Shown: positions 27,088-37,910, numbered from the stretch's first letter. The stretch is DNA of 64,000 nt from Listeria farberi (GCF_014229245.1 NZ_JAARZJ010000013.1:1-64000), one strand, 5' to 3'. Numbers and translations: made by a program. The notes: generated by a model from the sequence alone, not told the origin.

Positions 27088-28080
27088 ATGTTTGGAACAA
27101 CAACTATAGGAATTGATTTAGGTACTGCAAATATTTTAGTTTACAGTAAAGAAAAAGGTATTATTTTGAATGAACCTTCTGTGGTCGCGCTAAATACAAA
27201 TGATGGAACGGTACTTGCGATTGGCCAAGAAGCAAAAGAGATGATTGGTAAAACGCCCACTTCCATTTCTGCTGTAAGACCTATGAAAGATGGTGTTATT
27301 GCTGATTTTGATTTAACGAGTGGATTATTGCGCGAGATTATGCGTCGAATCTCCGTTAGTGGTGTTAAAAAACCTAATGTGGTTGTTTGTACGCCAACTG
27401 GTGCAACATCGGTTGAGCGCCGTGCTATTTCTGACGCGGTGAAATCAACTGGAGCTCGTTCGGTTGTTTTAATTGAAGAACCTGTCGCAGCTGCGATCGG
27501 TGCTGATTTACCTGTAGCTGAGCCTGTCGCGAATGTAATTGTGGACATTGGTGGCGGCACAAGCGAGGTTGCTATTATTTCGTACGGTGGTGTGGTTTCA
27601 AGCACTTCTATTCGAACTGGCGGCGACCATATGGACGAAGAAATTATTCAATACATCCGCAAGAATTACAACCTTTTAATCGGCCAAACGACGGCAGAGC
27701 GAATTAAAATGGAACTAGGTTACGCGCCAATTGAACATGTAGCTCAAACTGCTGACATTCGTGGTCGTGATTTACTTACTGGCTTACCAAAAACGATTCA
27801 AGTAAGCTCTACGGAAATCCAAAGCGCCTTAGCTGAAACGCTACAACGTATACTGGAAGCTATTCGAAATACACTTGAACTATGCCCACCCGAGTTAAGT
27901 GGGGATATTGTCGATCGAGGTATTATTTTAAGCGGTGGTGGCTCTCTCCTTCAAGGATTCCGCGACTGGCTAGTAGAAGAAATCGATGTTCCTGTACATA
28001 TGGCTCCAAGTCCGCTTGAATCCGTGGCAATTGGCACAGGAAAGTCCCTCGTTTTCGTAGATAAATTAGCTAAAAACTAA
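27088..28080 (+). CDS. mreBH: MreB-like cell-shape actin MreBH
   Basis: A 330-residue bacterial actin. The nucleotide-phosphate loops are [15 protein letters not shown] (N-terminus) and [14 protein letters not shown] (around 155); the connect/adenosine motifs are [10 protein letters not shown] and [12 protein letters not shown]. The start [15 protein letters not shown] parallels B. subtilis MreBH, and the gene is not in an mreBCD operon, so I call it MreBH rather than MreB or Mbl. It should form membrane filaments that guide lateral wall enzymes. ATG 27088 follows AGGTGTGAG; GTG 27082 is an alternative. A TATACT at 27026-27031 is a candidate -10. Confidence 0.87.
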   Translation: MFGTTTIGIDLGTANILVYSKEKGIILNEPSVVALNTNDGTVLAIGQEAKEMIGKTPTSISAVRPMKDGVIADFDLTSGLLREIMRRISVSGVKKPNVVVCTPTGATSVERRAISDAVKSTGARSVVLIEEPVAAAIGADLPVAEPVANVIVDIGGGTSEVAIISYGGVVSSTSIRTGGDHMDEEIIQYIRKNYNLLIGQTTAERIKMELGYAPIEHVAQTADIRGRDLLTGLPKTIQVSSTEIQSALAETLQRILEAIRNTLELCPPELSGDIVDRGIILSGGGSLLQGFRDWLVEEIDVPVHMAPSPLESVAIGTGKSLVFVDKLAKN

Positions 28081-28084
28081 TGAA

Positions 28085-28132
28085 AAGAAGCATTTGGATT
28101 GGCGCTTTATTCCCCAATCTAAATGCTTCTTT
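28085..28132 (+). terminator. Terminator of mreBH
   Basis: AAGAAGCATTTGGATTGG / CCAATCTAAATGCTTCTT forms a stem of about 18 bp with a single-base asymmetry, followed by TATCTT. Confidence 0.85.
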
Positions 28133-28135
28133 ATC

Positions 28136-28164
28136 TTGCTCTTAATGTTTATTTCTGGTAAACT
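28136..28164 (+). promoter_or_regulatory. tRNA-Arg promoter
   Basis: TTGCTC (28136-28141), 17 bp, TAAACT (28159-28164), with a TGG extension before the -10. It lies 24 bases upstream of the tRNA. Confidence 0.6.
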
Positions 28165-28187
28165 TATTTCTGTTGTTTATATCTCAA

Positions 28188-28261
28188 GTCCCTGTAGCTC
28201 AGTAGGATAGAGCAATTGCCTCCTAAGCAATAGGTCGCTGGTTCGATTCCAGTCGGGGACG
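28188..28261 (+). tRNA. tRNA-Arg (anticodon CCT)
   Basis: A 74-base cloverleaf. The acceptor GTCCCTG pairs with CGGGGAC, with discriminator G at 28261. The D arm is GCTCAGTAGGATAGAGC. The anticodon stem ATTGC/GCAAT encloses the loop CTCCTAA with anticodon CCT at 28222-28224, reading AGG. The T arm is CTGGTTCGATTCCAG. No CCA is encoded. It is a lone tRNA gene followed by a terminator and an accessory patch. Confidence 0.95.
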
Positions 28262-28268
28262 TCAAAAA

Positions 28269-28308
28269 ATAAAGCTAAAAACCTCATTTTAGGGGTTTTT
28301 AGCTTTAT
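28269..28308 (+). terminator. Terminator after tRNA-Arg
   Basis: ATAAAGCTAAAAACC / GGTTTTTAGCTTTAT, a perfect 15-bp stem with a 10-base loop. Confidence 0.85.
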
Positions 28309-28400
28309 ATATCTTTTAATATTTTGGATAGCTCATTCTTTTCTTTGTAAAATAAATGTTGATTTTGTTTGGTTAATGGATGATTTGCTAACCAAATTTC
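28305..28400 (-). pseudogene. Possible C-terminal gene remnant
   Basis: On the minus strand a stop-bounded frame of 31 codons reads EIWLANHPLTKQNQHLFYKE and continues KNELSKILKDI before a stop. It has no start codon and no ribosome site. The residue mix looks protein-like rather than random, as if it were the tail of a gene cut when the neighbouring cassette was inserted. It overlaps the tRNA terminator at its 3' end. It may be chance. Confidence 0.25.
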
Positions 28401-28460
28401 TTAAAAACTAATTTTCTTCATTTACTAGAAACATTTAGCCAGACCTAAATGTTATTTTCT

Positions 28461-30710
28461 CTATTTTGTTATATAACTTTGTAAATATTTTGCTGTGTAA
28501 GAGTCTTTATTTTTCAATAAATCAATTGGGTACCCTTCAAACAATATCTTTCCACCTAAATTACCTCCTCGAAGTCCCATATCAATAATCCATTGAGCAT
28601 TACTAATAATTTTGAGATTGTGCTCTAAAACAATTAATGTTTTATTTTTTTTCAAGAGTTTATTAAATAATAGAAGTAAATTATCAATATCAATTTCATG
28701 TAGCCCTGTTGACGGTTCATCTAATATTAATATATTTGAAGTATCTTGATAAATTGTCTTAGCTATCTTTAGGCGTTGAAGTTCCCCGCCGGAAAACGTA
28801 TCTAAAGACTGTCCTAGCTTGATATAACCCAAATTAACATCAATTAGGTCTTGCATGACTTTGGTTAATTGGCCATCGTCAAATAAATTTATCACTTTAT
28901 CGACTGGTAATTGTAAGATATCATAGATATTTAAGCCGTGCCATAAAACAGAAAGAGCCTCATCATTATACCTTTTTCCGTGGCACCCCTCACAAACTTG
29001 TTCGACATCCCCCATATAAGCTAAGTCTAGCTTAATATATCCTTTACCTTTACAGATAGAACAAGCTCCTTTTCCATTGTAGCTAAACAGAGATGCACTT
29101 TTGCTTGAATGATGAGCGAAGATACTCCTAAGCTTATCAAATATGTTTAGATACGTAAGCACATTTGAACGAACACTACCACTTATCTGACTCTGGTCTA
29201 ATATACTTGCTTCAGGATATCTATTTTTAAAAAGATACCTAATTAAGGTGCTTTTACCGGAGCCAGCTAACCCTGTTACAACTGTTAATGATTGCTTGGG
29301 TACTCTTATCGAAACCTTTTTAACATTGTGCAAACTAGCATTCTCTAATTTATAATAACCAGAGAATTTTTTTCTTTCTGGATTAATATTTACCTTCGTA
29401 GATAACACTCTCCCAGTAACTGTATTTGATTTCAATAATTCTCCGTAGCTTCCTTCAAATGTAATAGTTCCACCTCTATCGCCAGCTCCTTGTCCTATCT
29501 CAATAATGTGATCTGCCATTTTGATAATATCTGGATCATGATCAACCAGCACTACGGTATTTCCTTTATCTTTTAGTCCTTTAATTATTTTTGATATTCC
29601 GTGAACGTCTTCGGGGTGAAGTCCGATACTCGGTTCATCAAAAATATATAGAACATCACTAAGCGCGCTACTGAGATGTTTGGTCATTTTTATTCTTTGA
29701 GATTCTCCTCCAGAAAGAGTTGCAGTTGGGCGATTGAGAGATAAATAACTTAAGCCTACATCCTCTAAACTTTTTAATTTTTTAATTAAATCCTCCAAAA
29801 TTATCTGAACGGTAGGAGACTGAATACCTTTAATGAATTCTATTAATTCAACAATAGTCATGGTTACACAATCTGCAATAGATTTTTCATTAATTTTTGC
29901 AGAACGAACTAGTCTATTCACTCTAGTTCCTTGACAGCTTGGGCATTCTTTAACTTCTAAAATACGTTTTAATTGCATAGTATATTTATTAGCCGCTTTT
30001 TCGATGAAGTTTTTAGTAATTCTTGGAATAATACCAACATAAGTTGCTGTCTTTGGCCATTTTTCCGTAGGATTGATGGGGGAGCTTCCACGATTGTTTA
30101 GTAAAAGTTCCAATTCAGTTTTATTATAATCTTTAATTTTTTTATCATTATCAAAATTACCAGATTCTGTATATCTAGTCAGTCGCCATCCACCTGGCTG
30201 AAAAGTAGGAAAGTCAATCGCACCATCATTTAAAGACTTGTCAAAATCAATCAGTTTGGATATATCAATCTCTTTAACCTCACCTAATCCTTTACATGTC
30301 TCACACATTCCTTTTGGATTATTAAACGAGTATGTCATAGAGTAGCCTATAAATGGGATGGCAATTCTTGAAAACAAGAGTCTTAAGCTCGCATAAATAT
30401 CTGTTACAGTGCCTACTGTTGAGCGCGCGTTATCCCCTATTTTTTTTTGGCTAATCACAATAGAAACTGGTAAATTTTCTATTTTATCAACAATTGGTTG
30501 CGGATAATGCGGCAGTAGCTGTTGAATATAACTGGAGTAAGTTTCATTTAATAATCTTTGAGATTCAGCAGCTAGAGTATCAAAAACCAAAGAAGACTTA
30601 CCAGAGCCGGAAACCCCAGTTACGACACTGATTTGATATTTAGGAAATTTAAGAGAAATATTTTTTAAATTATTTGTTTTGGCTCCTTCTATAGAAATAA
30701 AACTATTCAT
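28461..30710 (-). CDS. Class II UvrA-like ABC ATPase (excinuclease subunit A homologue)
   Basis: A 749-residue UvrA paralogue, ~190 residues shorter than housekeeping UvrA. The order is Walker A GVSGSGKSS (32-40), zinc Cys C136/C139 and CPSC near 256-259, signature LSGGESQR (332-339), Walker B FDEP (357-360), second Walker A GLAGSGKST (480-488), zinc Cys 550/553 and 573/576, and signature FSGGELQR (639-646). The part between the first Walker A and first zinc module is short, consistent with loss of the UvrB-binding domain. Such proteins (DrrC-like) are linked to self-protection from DNA-binding drugs. It overlaps the MarR gene by 8 bases, so translation is coupled. Confidence 0.88.
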   Translation of the reverse strand: MNSFISIEGAKTNNLKNISLKFPKYQISVVTGVSGSGKSSLVFDTLAAESQRLLNETYSSYIQQLLPHYPQPIVDKIENLPVSIVISQKKIGDNARSTVGTVTDIYASLRLLFSRIAIPFIGYSMTYSFNNPKGMCETCKGLGEVKEIDISKLIDFDKSLNDGAIDFPTFQPGGWRLTRYTESGNFDNDKKIKDYNKTELELLLNNRGSSPINPTEKWPKTATYVGIIPRITKNFIEKAANKYTMQLKRILEVKECPSCQGTRVNRLVRSAKINEKSIADCVTMTIVELIEFIKGIQSPTVQIILEDLIKKLKSLEDVGLSYLSLNRPTATLSGGESQRIKMTKHLSSALSDVLYIFDEPSIGLHPEDVHGISKIIKGLKDKGNTVVLVDHDPDIIKMADHIIEIGQGAGDRGGTITFEGSYGELLKSNTVTGRVLSTKVNINPERKKFSGYYKLENASLHNVKKVSIRVPKQSLTVVTGLAGSGKSTLIRYLFKNRYPEASILDQSQISGSVRSNVLTYLNIFDKLRSIFAHHSSKSASLFSYNGKGACSICKGKGYIKLDLAYMGDVEQVCEGCHGKRYNDEALSVLWHGLNIYDILQLPVDKVINLFDDGQLTKVMQDLIDVNLGYIKLGQSLDTFSGGELQRLKIAKTIYQDTSNILILDEPSTGLHEIDIDNLLLLFNKLLKKNKTLIVLEHNLKIISNAQWIIDMGLRGGNLGGKILFEGYPIDLLKNKDSYTAKYLQSYITK

Positions 30711-31134
30711 AATCTCTCAACCTTTCTAATTTAAGCGCATTCAAATATTTTTCCGCTAGGGATTTAAACTGCTCTTTTTCCTCCATTTCAAAAACTGTAT
30801 TTGCAACTTGTAAAAGATGAGCGTGTCCACTATCAATTTGAGCTAGTAATTGGTGTCCGTCTTTTGCTAGAAAAGTTAGTAACTCCCGACCATCTTTATC
30901 ATTTGGCTTCTGTTTAATATAGTTCATTATTTTTAATTCTTTTAATGCCTTTGATAGTTTTGTTCTGCTAGTTCCAAGTAAAATACTGATTTTGGAGGGA
31001 AGCATCTCGGACTCTGAATTAAGAAGATTTAAGATATCATATTGAAGCCAACTAATGGTTTTCGGATTATTTCTAGTCCTTTCTGCGACCAATTCACACT
31101 GTAAATCCTTTAGCACATTTTCTAACTGAATCAT
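30703..31134 (-). CDS. MarR family transcriptional regulator
   Basis: A 143-residue winged-helix regulator. LQYDILNLLNSESEMLPSKISILLGTSRTKLSKALKEL (around 26-65) is the helix-turn-helix, and NYIKQKPNDKDGRELLTFLAKDG (around 70-95) is the wing. The N- and C-terminal helices serve dimerisation. It is the first gene of the operon with the UvrA-like ATPase. GAGGAGG lies 9 bases upstream of the ATG. A perfect palindromic operator overlaps its promoter, so it should repress the pair until a ligand (perhaps a drug) binds. Confidence 0.88.
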   Translation of the reverse strand: MIQLENVLKDLQCELVAERTRNNPKTISWLQYDILNLLNSESEMLPSKISILLGTSRTKLSKALKELKIMNYIKQKPNDKDGRELLTFLAKDGHQLLAQIDSGHAHLLQVANTVFEMEEKEQFKSLAEKYLNALKLERLRDYE

Positions 31135-31149
31135 TTACTTGTCCTCCTC

Positions 31150-31198
31150 GATATAGTTTCTATATAGAAACTATATCAAAAAAGCAATTAAATACCAA
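31150..31198 (-). promoter_or_regulatory. Promoter and 28-bp perfect palindromic operator of marR-uvrA-like
   Basis: On the minus strand TTGGTA (31193-31198), 17 bp, TATAGT (31170-31175). The -10 lies inside a perfect 28-bp palindrome at 31150-31177, with half-site GATATAGTTTCTAT and its exact reverse complement. The palindrome ends just before the GAGGAGG ribosome site. A bound MarR dimer would block the polymerase. Confidence 0.85.
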
Positions 31199-31274
31199 GC
31201 GCTAATAGTTAAACAGATATAACTTGCCCATCCTAGAGATTAGTTCGTAGCTTGATTCCTCTTATCGGCATTCC

Positions 31275-31316
31275 AAAAAGCCAAAATTCTTAATTTAACA
31301 AGGATTTTGGCTTTTT
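31275..31316. terminator. Bidirectional terminator upstream of the MarR promoter
   Basis: AAAAAGCCAAAAT / ATTTTGGCTTTTT with a 16-base loop and flanking A- and T-runs. It would end transcription through the decayed gene upstream. The bases between it and the MarR promoter (31199-31274) show nothing recognisable. Confidence 0.8.
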
Positions 31317-31341
31317 TACAATCATTATTTTGAAACTTTAC

Positions 31342-31629
31342 TCATACATAAAAATCTAAATCATTTTTCTTTGCTGAAAATTTTAAAGCATATTCAGCAT
31401 CATCCGAAAATGGTCTGGAAGCAATTTTTACTCTAGTATAATCACAACTATTATTTCTTAGGGCTGATTTAATCACTTTGACACCTATTTCTTCATCAAC
31501 AACTACACAAAATATATTTAAAGCAAATTGCTTATTGGGATTCGCGGTTTGTCCTATGTCAAAACCATCTACAATTCCTAAACCTTTCCAACCCAGATTG
31601 TCATTTAAAACATCTGTATAAAAGAAATT
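31342..31629 (-). pseudogene. 5'-truncated hypothetical gene
   Basis: A minus-strand frame of 95 codons plus stop, open from a TGA at 31630-31632 to the stop at 31342-31344, with no in-frame ATG, GTG or TTG near its beginning and no ribosome site. It reads as real protein: it includes GWKGLGIVDGFDIGQTANPN, KQFALNIFCVVVDEEIGVKV and ends AKKNDLDFYV. No family is recognised; the size and alpha/beta feel resemble small immunity-type proteins, but that is only an impression. The 5' part seems lost, with the methyltransferase stop only 24 bases upstream. Confidence 0.55.
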
Positions 31630-31652
31630 TCAAAAGATAATATAACTCGCAA

Positions 31653-32321
31653 TTATTTTCTGATTGTATACAAAACCCAATTTCCCTTTTCTTTCTCCAC
31701 TACTTCTCTAAAGCCAATTTCTTTCAAGAGTGCTGTTAGTGTAGCATTTGTTTTATATTCGTCCATATGATAATCAATTTTGTCTTTTTCGGACGACACT
31801 ATTAAAACACCTTTTTGTGACATGACCCGATAGATTTCTTCAAACCCCTTTTTAGGATTATCCCAATACATATGGGTTTGTATGGCATAAACTACATCGA
31901 AAATACCCGCTTGATAATTCATCGATGCAACATCTTGTACAGATAGCTCTACTTTGCCATTATTTATTGCTTTTTTATTCAAATTTGTGGCTGTTTTATA
32001 GGATTCTTCAGAAATATCCACACCATAAATAGTTAAATTTTTATTTAGTTCAACGAGGTTTTTAACATTGGAGCCGCCGCCGTAACCAATATCTAATACA
32101 TAATTAACATCGCTTAGTTCAGTATTACTAATGGTCCACTCACTCAAATCTTCAAAATAGGATGACCATATTTTCGTAGTAATTTCACCAATAATCCCAT
32201 GCGGGTTCGCCGCTTGTTCGCTTAAATAGTTAATTAATGGTTTATATAAAATAAAACTCAAACCGATGATACCTCCCAAAATGATTAACGTTATTTTCTT
32301 TCTTTTTGTTATTTTCATCAT
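31653..32321 (-). CDS. Membrane-anchored class I SAM-dependent methyltransferase
   Basis: A 222-residue protein. A basic N-terminus (MKITKRKK) and one hydrophobic segment (residues ~10-27) anchor it in the membrane with the catalytic domain following. Motif I VLDIGYGGGSN is near residue 74-84, the acidic ribose contact in IYGVDIS near 98, motif II IFDVVYAIQTHMYW near 140, and post-motif VLIVSSEKD near 170. It resembles UbiE/small-molecule methyltransferases; the substrate is unknown. It is divergent from a TetR gene with inverted repeats between, so the regulator probably controls it. Confidence 0.8.
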   Translation of the reverse strand: MMKITKRKKITLIILGGIIGLSFILYKPLINYLSEQAANPHGIIGEITTKIWSSYFEDLSEWTISNTELSDVNYVLDIGYGGGSNVKNLVELNKNLTIYGVDISEESYKTATNLNKKAINNGKVELSVQDVASMNYQAGIFDVVYAIQTHMYWDNPKKGFEEIYRVMSQKGVLIVSSEKDKIDYHMDEYKTNATLTALLKEIGFREVVEKEKGNWVLYTIRK

Positions 32322-32342
32322 AATTAAAGTCCTTTCACGGGT

Positions 32343-32465
32343 CTTTAGTTTTAAAATAGTTGTATTTATATTTCAAAACTATTGTATAATAATCCCATCT
32401 TACAAGTCAATAACTTTTGAAATTTACTGCTTCATATTTCAAATTAAATGCTTTTGTGTTATATT
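32343..32465. promoter_or_regulatory. Divergent promoters and inverted repeats between methyltransferase and TetR genes
   Basis: Plus strand: TTTCAA (32437-32442), 17 bp, TATATT (32460-32465) for tetR. Minus strand: TTGACT followed by TACAAT (about 32385-32415) for the methyltransferase. Inverted repeat TTTGAAAT (32416-32423) / ATTTCAAA (32436-32443) overlaps the tetR -35, and AATAGTT / AACTATT flanks the start of the methyltransferase transcript. These are the likely TetR sites. Confidence 0.6.
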
Positions 32466-32505
32466 ATTACTGAAGATAAGATTAGCTTAGGGAAGTGTTT
32501 AGGAC

Positions 32506-33084
32506 ATGAATAATTATGAAAAAAGAACACTAAAAAAGAAGACTGCAATTATTCAGGCAGCCCTTTCTTTATTTGGAAAACATGGTTTTTCTGATGTAAG
32601 TATTAAAGATATTGCAAGTCTCGCTGGGGTCTCCCAAGTTTCTATATATAATTATTTCGGAAATAAGGAAGCTCTCGTTGCTGAATGCGCTAAAATCATT
32701 ATGCAAGATACGATTACTTTAGCCGCAGAAATATTAGTTTCTGAAGGTACTTTTACAGACAAACTAGCACGCGCCATCCAGCTTTGCCAAGCGGAAATCA
32801 ACGTGTCTTTAAGTAAATTTATATCTACAGAAGCTAGCAAGGATTCTCAATTTATAACACTTTTAGTAAACAATATTAACAAGTTAAAAAAAGATATTTA
32901 TATGGAATATGTTGCCGCTGGAAAAAAAGCAAAAGTAATCAATAATGACATTTCTGATGATGTAATCCAACTTTTCATTGATTCTATTAATGGATTAGGT
33001 TTAACAGTTCCAGAAGAAGAACTAGAGAAGAAACAAGCGGAGATTATTCATTTATTTTTATATGGGTTGATTGGGAAAGCTTAA
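32506..33084 (+). CDS. TetR/AcrR family transcriptional regulator
   Basis: A 192-residue regulator. The N-terminal helix-turn-helix is AALSLFGKHGFSDVSIKDIASLAGVSQVSIYNYFGNKEAL (about 18-58); the rest is a helical ligand-binding and dimer domain without a family I can name. It is divergent from the methyltransferase gene, and paired inverted repeats lie between them. I infer local repression of that gene and of itself, lifted by an unknown small molecule. It ends at a strong terminator. Confidence 0.88.
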   Translation: MNNYEKRTLKKKTAIIQAALSLFGKHGFSDVSIKDIASLAGVSQVSIYNYFGNKEALVAECAKIIMQDTITLAAEILVSEGTFTDKLARAIQLCQAEINVSLSKFISTEASKDSQFITLLVNNINKLKKDIYMEYVAAGKKAKVINNDISDDVIQLFIDSINGLGLTVPEEELEKKQAEIIHLFLYGLIGKA

Positions 33085-33096
33085 TTTCAATACAAT

Positions 33097-33140
33097 AAAC
33101 GCCTGTAATCCTTTTTATAAATAAGGATTACAGGCGTTTT
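33097..33140. terminator. Bidirectional terminator
   Basis: AAACGCCTGTAATCCTT / AAGGATTACAGGCGTTTT, a ~17-bp perfect stem between the TetR gene (+) and the MupG-like gene (-). Confidence 0.92.
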
Positions 33141-33160
33141 TAGTGCTAATTATAGTTGTT

Positions 33161-34249
33161 TTATTTCTTCTTCTCAACCAATCTAAAATGTTGCCACGGT
33201 AGAATGGTATCTAGTAAATAACGCTCTTCTGGAACAATTCGAGCAACAATATTGGTATTGCCTGAGTTTTCCATTTCTTGAAGGGCTACTTGCATTTCGC
33301 CTTTGTAGCGTTCGTAGCCGTCGTTGTCGATTGTTACATCGCCTTTTGCAATGGTATTTGTGTCATGTGCAGGGAAGTCAAATTGTTTGAAATTAACACG
33401 GGTCATTGTCGAGCGTAAAACATACTCGGAAGCATCGCCACGGTTGAAATGTTTTTGTGTTAAGACAATTTCTTTTTCCACATCTGTTGCACCATCTAAA
33501 AATTCAACAGCGAGTTGTAATTCATTGCGGTTTAATTCGCTTAAAGCGCGTAATTCATCTTCTGAAGCGAACATATTACCTACAATGACATCATCAATAA
33601 GACCAGTGTTCCAAAGATCTTTCGCTTGAACCGTAATGTCCACGCCACGATGTTCTTCCATTGTTGGAAGCCCGCCATCTACAACAAACCATGGGCCGAA
33701 TTCGCCGCTGTTAGAAGAAACGAAAGCGGCTGTACGTAAGTTTAAGTCTTTGAATTGCTTACTTGTACGCAAGAAATGTTCTCTAGAAAGACCAGTATAT
33801 TTTCTTGGGTAGAAGTTGTGACAACCAATAATATTTCCTACGTTTGCTTGGTATGATAGAATATTTTCCACGTAGCGAGTACCATTACTGATGTTTAGCT
33901 CGATTTTTAGGTCTGTATCGTCAAATGACATAGCAGCCTCTTCTGAACCAGAGAAGCCCAAATCAAGACGAAGCCCTGCTAAACCAAGTTCTTTAAAGCG
34001 ATCTAATTCTTTATAAGTGATATTTAACGATTCAAATACAGTAGGATCAACATCAGCAATAACATCAAATCCTAGTTCTTTAGCGCGTTTGCAAATTTTC
34101 TCTAATTTAGCAAATTCCGCTTCGTCATTAGCAGAAATCAAACACGTGAAAATGCGGCTAAAACCATATTTTGCAGCTGTTTCAATGTATTCTAATGATT
34201 CTTCAAGCGCTACGTGTTGTGGAAATACGGATATTCCTAATTTTCTCAT
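33161..34249 (-). CDS. MupG/DUF871 family TIM-barrel protein
   Basis: A 362-residue DUF871 protein. Residues ~1-240 form a TIM barrel (KLGISVFPQHVALEESLEYIETA; GLRLDLGFSG near 92; CHNFYPRKYTGLS near 142); residues ~250-362 form a cyclophilin-like beta domain. The founding member S. aureus MupG cleaves MurNAc-6-phosphate-GlcNAc after PTS uptake, so a 6-phospho-glycosidase role on a phosphorylated disaccharide fits the neighbouring PTS genes. The substrate here may differ, since the EIIA/EIIB are lactose/cellobiose type. It is the last gene of the sigma-54 operon, 21 bases after EIIA. Confidence 0.82.
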   Translation of the reverse strand: MRKLGISVFPQHVALEESLEYIETAAKYGFSRIFTCLISANDEAEFAKLEKICKRAKELGFDVIADVDPTVFESLNITYKELDRFKELGLAGLRLDLGFSGSEEAAMSFDDTDLKIELNISNGTRYVENILSYQANVGNIIGCHNFYPRKYTGLSREHFLRTSKQFKDLNLRTAAFVSSNSGEFGPWFVVDGGLPTMEEHRGVDITVQAKDLWNTGLIDDVIVGNMFASEDELRALSELNRNELQLAVEFLDGATDVEKEIVLTQKHFNRGDASEYVLRSTMTRVNFKQFDFPAHDTNTIAKGDVTIDNDGYERYKGEMQVALQEMENSGNTNIVARIVPEERYLLDTILPWQHFRLVEKKK

Positions 34250-34270
34250 TTAAATCATCCCTTCAAAAGC

Positions 34271-34573
34271 TTATTTAGAGCGGTATAAATCAACAATTTC
34301 TTTTGCTAAGTCTTTAAAAGTAATGGCGTTCATCAAGTGATCTTGCGCGTGTACTAAAAGTAAAGAGACTTCTGCTTTTTCGCCGCGTGCTTCTCCTTGA
34401 ATTAAAGAAGTTTGTGAATGATGCGCTTCAAGTAGTGCCGCTTCTGCATTTTTGATTTGCTCATCTGCAACGTCAAAATCCCCTTTTTTTGCCGCTTCGA
34501 TTGCTAACATTGCATCACTCTTGGCGTTACCCCCGTGTACGATTAATTGCATAATTGTTTGTTCTAATTCCAT
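34271..34573 (-). CDS. PTS EIIA component, lactose/cellobiose family
   Basis: A 100-residue all-helical EIIA of the Lac/Chb family. The phosphorylated His75 lies in LLLVHAQDHLMNA, with the conserved trimer Asp near 78. GNAKSDAMLAIEAAKKGDFDVA is the family N-terminal motif. It passes phosphate from HPr to the EIIB encoded just upstream. No EIIC permease is in this operon, so the transported sugar depends on a permease elsewhere. Confidence 0.93.
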   Translation of the reverse strand: MELEQTIMQLIVHGGNAKSDAMLAIEAAKKGDFDVADEQIKNAEAALLEAHHSQTSLIQGEARGEKAEVSLLLVHAQDHLMNAITFKDLAKEIVDLYRSK

Positions 34574-34645
34574 TGTTTACACATCCTTTTCATTTATCAA
34601 AACTGTGTCTTTTTCCTCTTCAAGCAGTATCTAAACTTGAGGCGA

Positions 34646-34951
34646 TTAGTTAATCATTGCTAGTGCATCATTTAGCACTTTTTCGCCGTCCATTGTCCCG
34701 TAGTCAATCCCATTAATAATTGCAACTGGAATACCTAATGGATCCAGTACTCGTTTCAAATTCTTCTCTAAAAAACGAACTTGTGGAGCAAGTAAAACGA
34801 CGTCTACATTGCCTTTATACTTATCAAAATCAGCTTCTGCAACTGCTATTACAGTGGCATCTACCTGATTGTTTTCGATAGCTTCTGTCATTTTTTTTAC
34901 AAGAAGACTTGTGGACATACCGGCCGAGCATACTAACATGATGTTTTTCAT
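34646..34951 (-). CDS. PTS EIIB component, lactose/cellobiose family
   Basis: A 101-residue EIIB. Cys8 in MLVCSAGMSTSLLVKKM is the phosphorylated residue. The ATG at 34951 follows GGGAGG by 8 bases; a longer frame from 35011 would include the sigma-54 promoter and is rejected. First gene of a transcript EIIB-EIIA-MupG-like. Its promoter is a strict -24/-12 element, so expression needs RpoN and the LevR-type activator encoded upstream. Confidence 0.93.
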   Translation of the reverse strand: MKNIMLVCSAGMSTSLLVKKMTEAIENNQVDATVIAVAEADFDKYKGNVDVVLLAPQVRFLEKNLKRVLDPLGIPVAIINGIDYGTMDGEKVLNDALAMIN

Positions 34952-34994
34952 TTCATAAACCTCCCAGTTTGAAAAGCTGCACGTATATATAATA

Positions 34995-35010
34995 TGCAAG
35001 ATATGTGCCA
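34995..35010 (-). promoter_or_regulatory. Sigma-54 (-24/-12) promoter of the PTS operon
   Basis: On the minus strand TGGCAC (35005-35010), five bases, TTGCA (34995-34999): the canonical TGGCAC-N5-TTGC element. About 25 bp further upstream an 8-bp palindrome GTTCGAAC (35036-35043) sits within a looser repeat AAGTT...AACTT and may be part of the activator site. Confidence 0.92.
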
Positions 35011-35060
35011 ACTTTTCTTGTTATAAGTTGCTTCCGTTCGAACTTTCCACTTACACAAGT

Positions 35061-35096
35061 AAAAAAGCCAAGTGTGTAAGACAATACACACTTGGC
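35061..35096 (-). terminator. Terminator of the LevR-type activator gene
   Basis: GCCAAGTGTGT / ACACACTTGGC with an 8-base loop, followed on the minus strand by TTTTTT. It isolates the activator gene from the sigma-54 operon downstream. Confidence 0.9.
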
Positions 35097-35105
35097 AGGT
35101 TTTTT

Positions 35106-37784
<2,679 letters not shown>

Positions 37785-37862
37785 CTACTCTACTCCTTTT
37801 TAAAACTCTATGTTCCCATTATACCTTTTTAAACAGCATACTCGCAACGATAAAAATTAAGT

Positions 37863-37910
37863 AAAAAAAAGCGCGAATGCTTTTCTATCTATCAAGAAAG
37901 AAAAACATTC
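37863..37910 (-). terminator. Terminator of the DEAD-box helicase gene
   Basis: GAATGTTTTTCT / AGAAAAGCATTC (minus strand, one G-T wobble) followed by GCGC and eight T. Confidence 0.75.

Noticed and set aside
28262-28460. Phage or integrative element attachment site after tRNA-Arg
   Set aside because: No integrase gene and no direct repeat of the tRNA 3' end was found downstream within the accessory patch.
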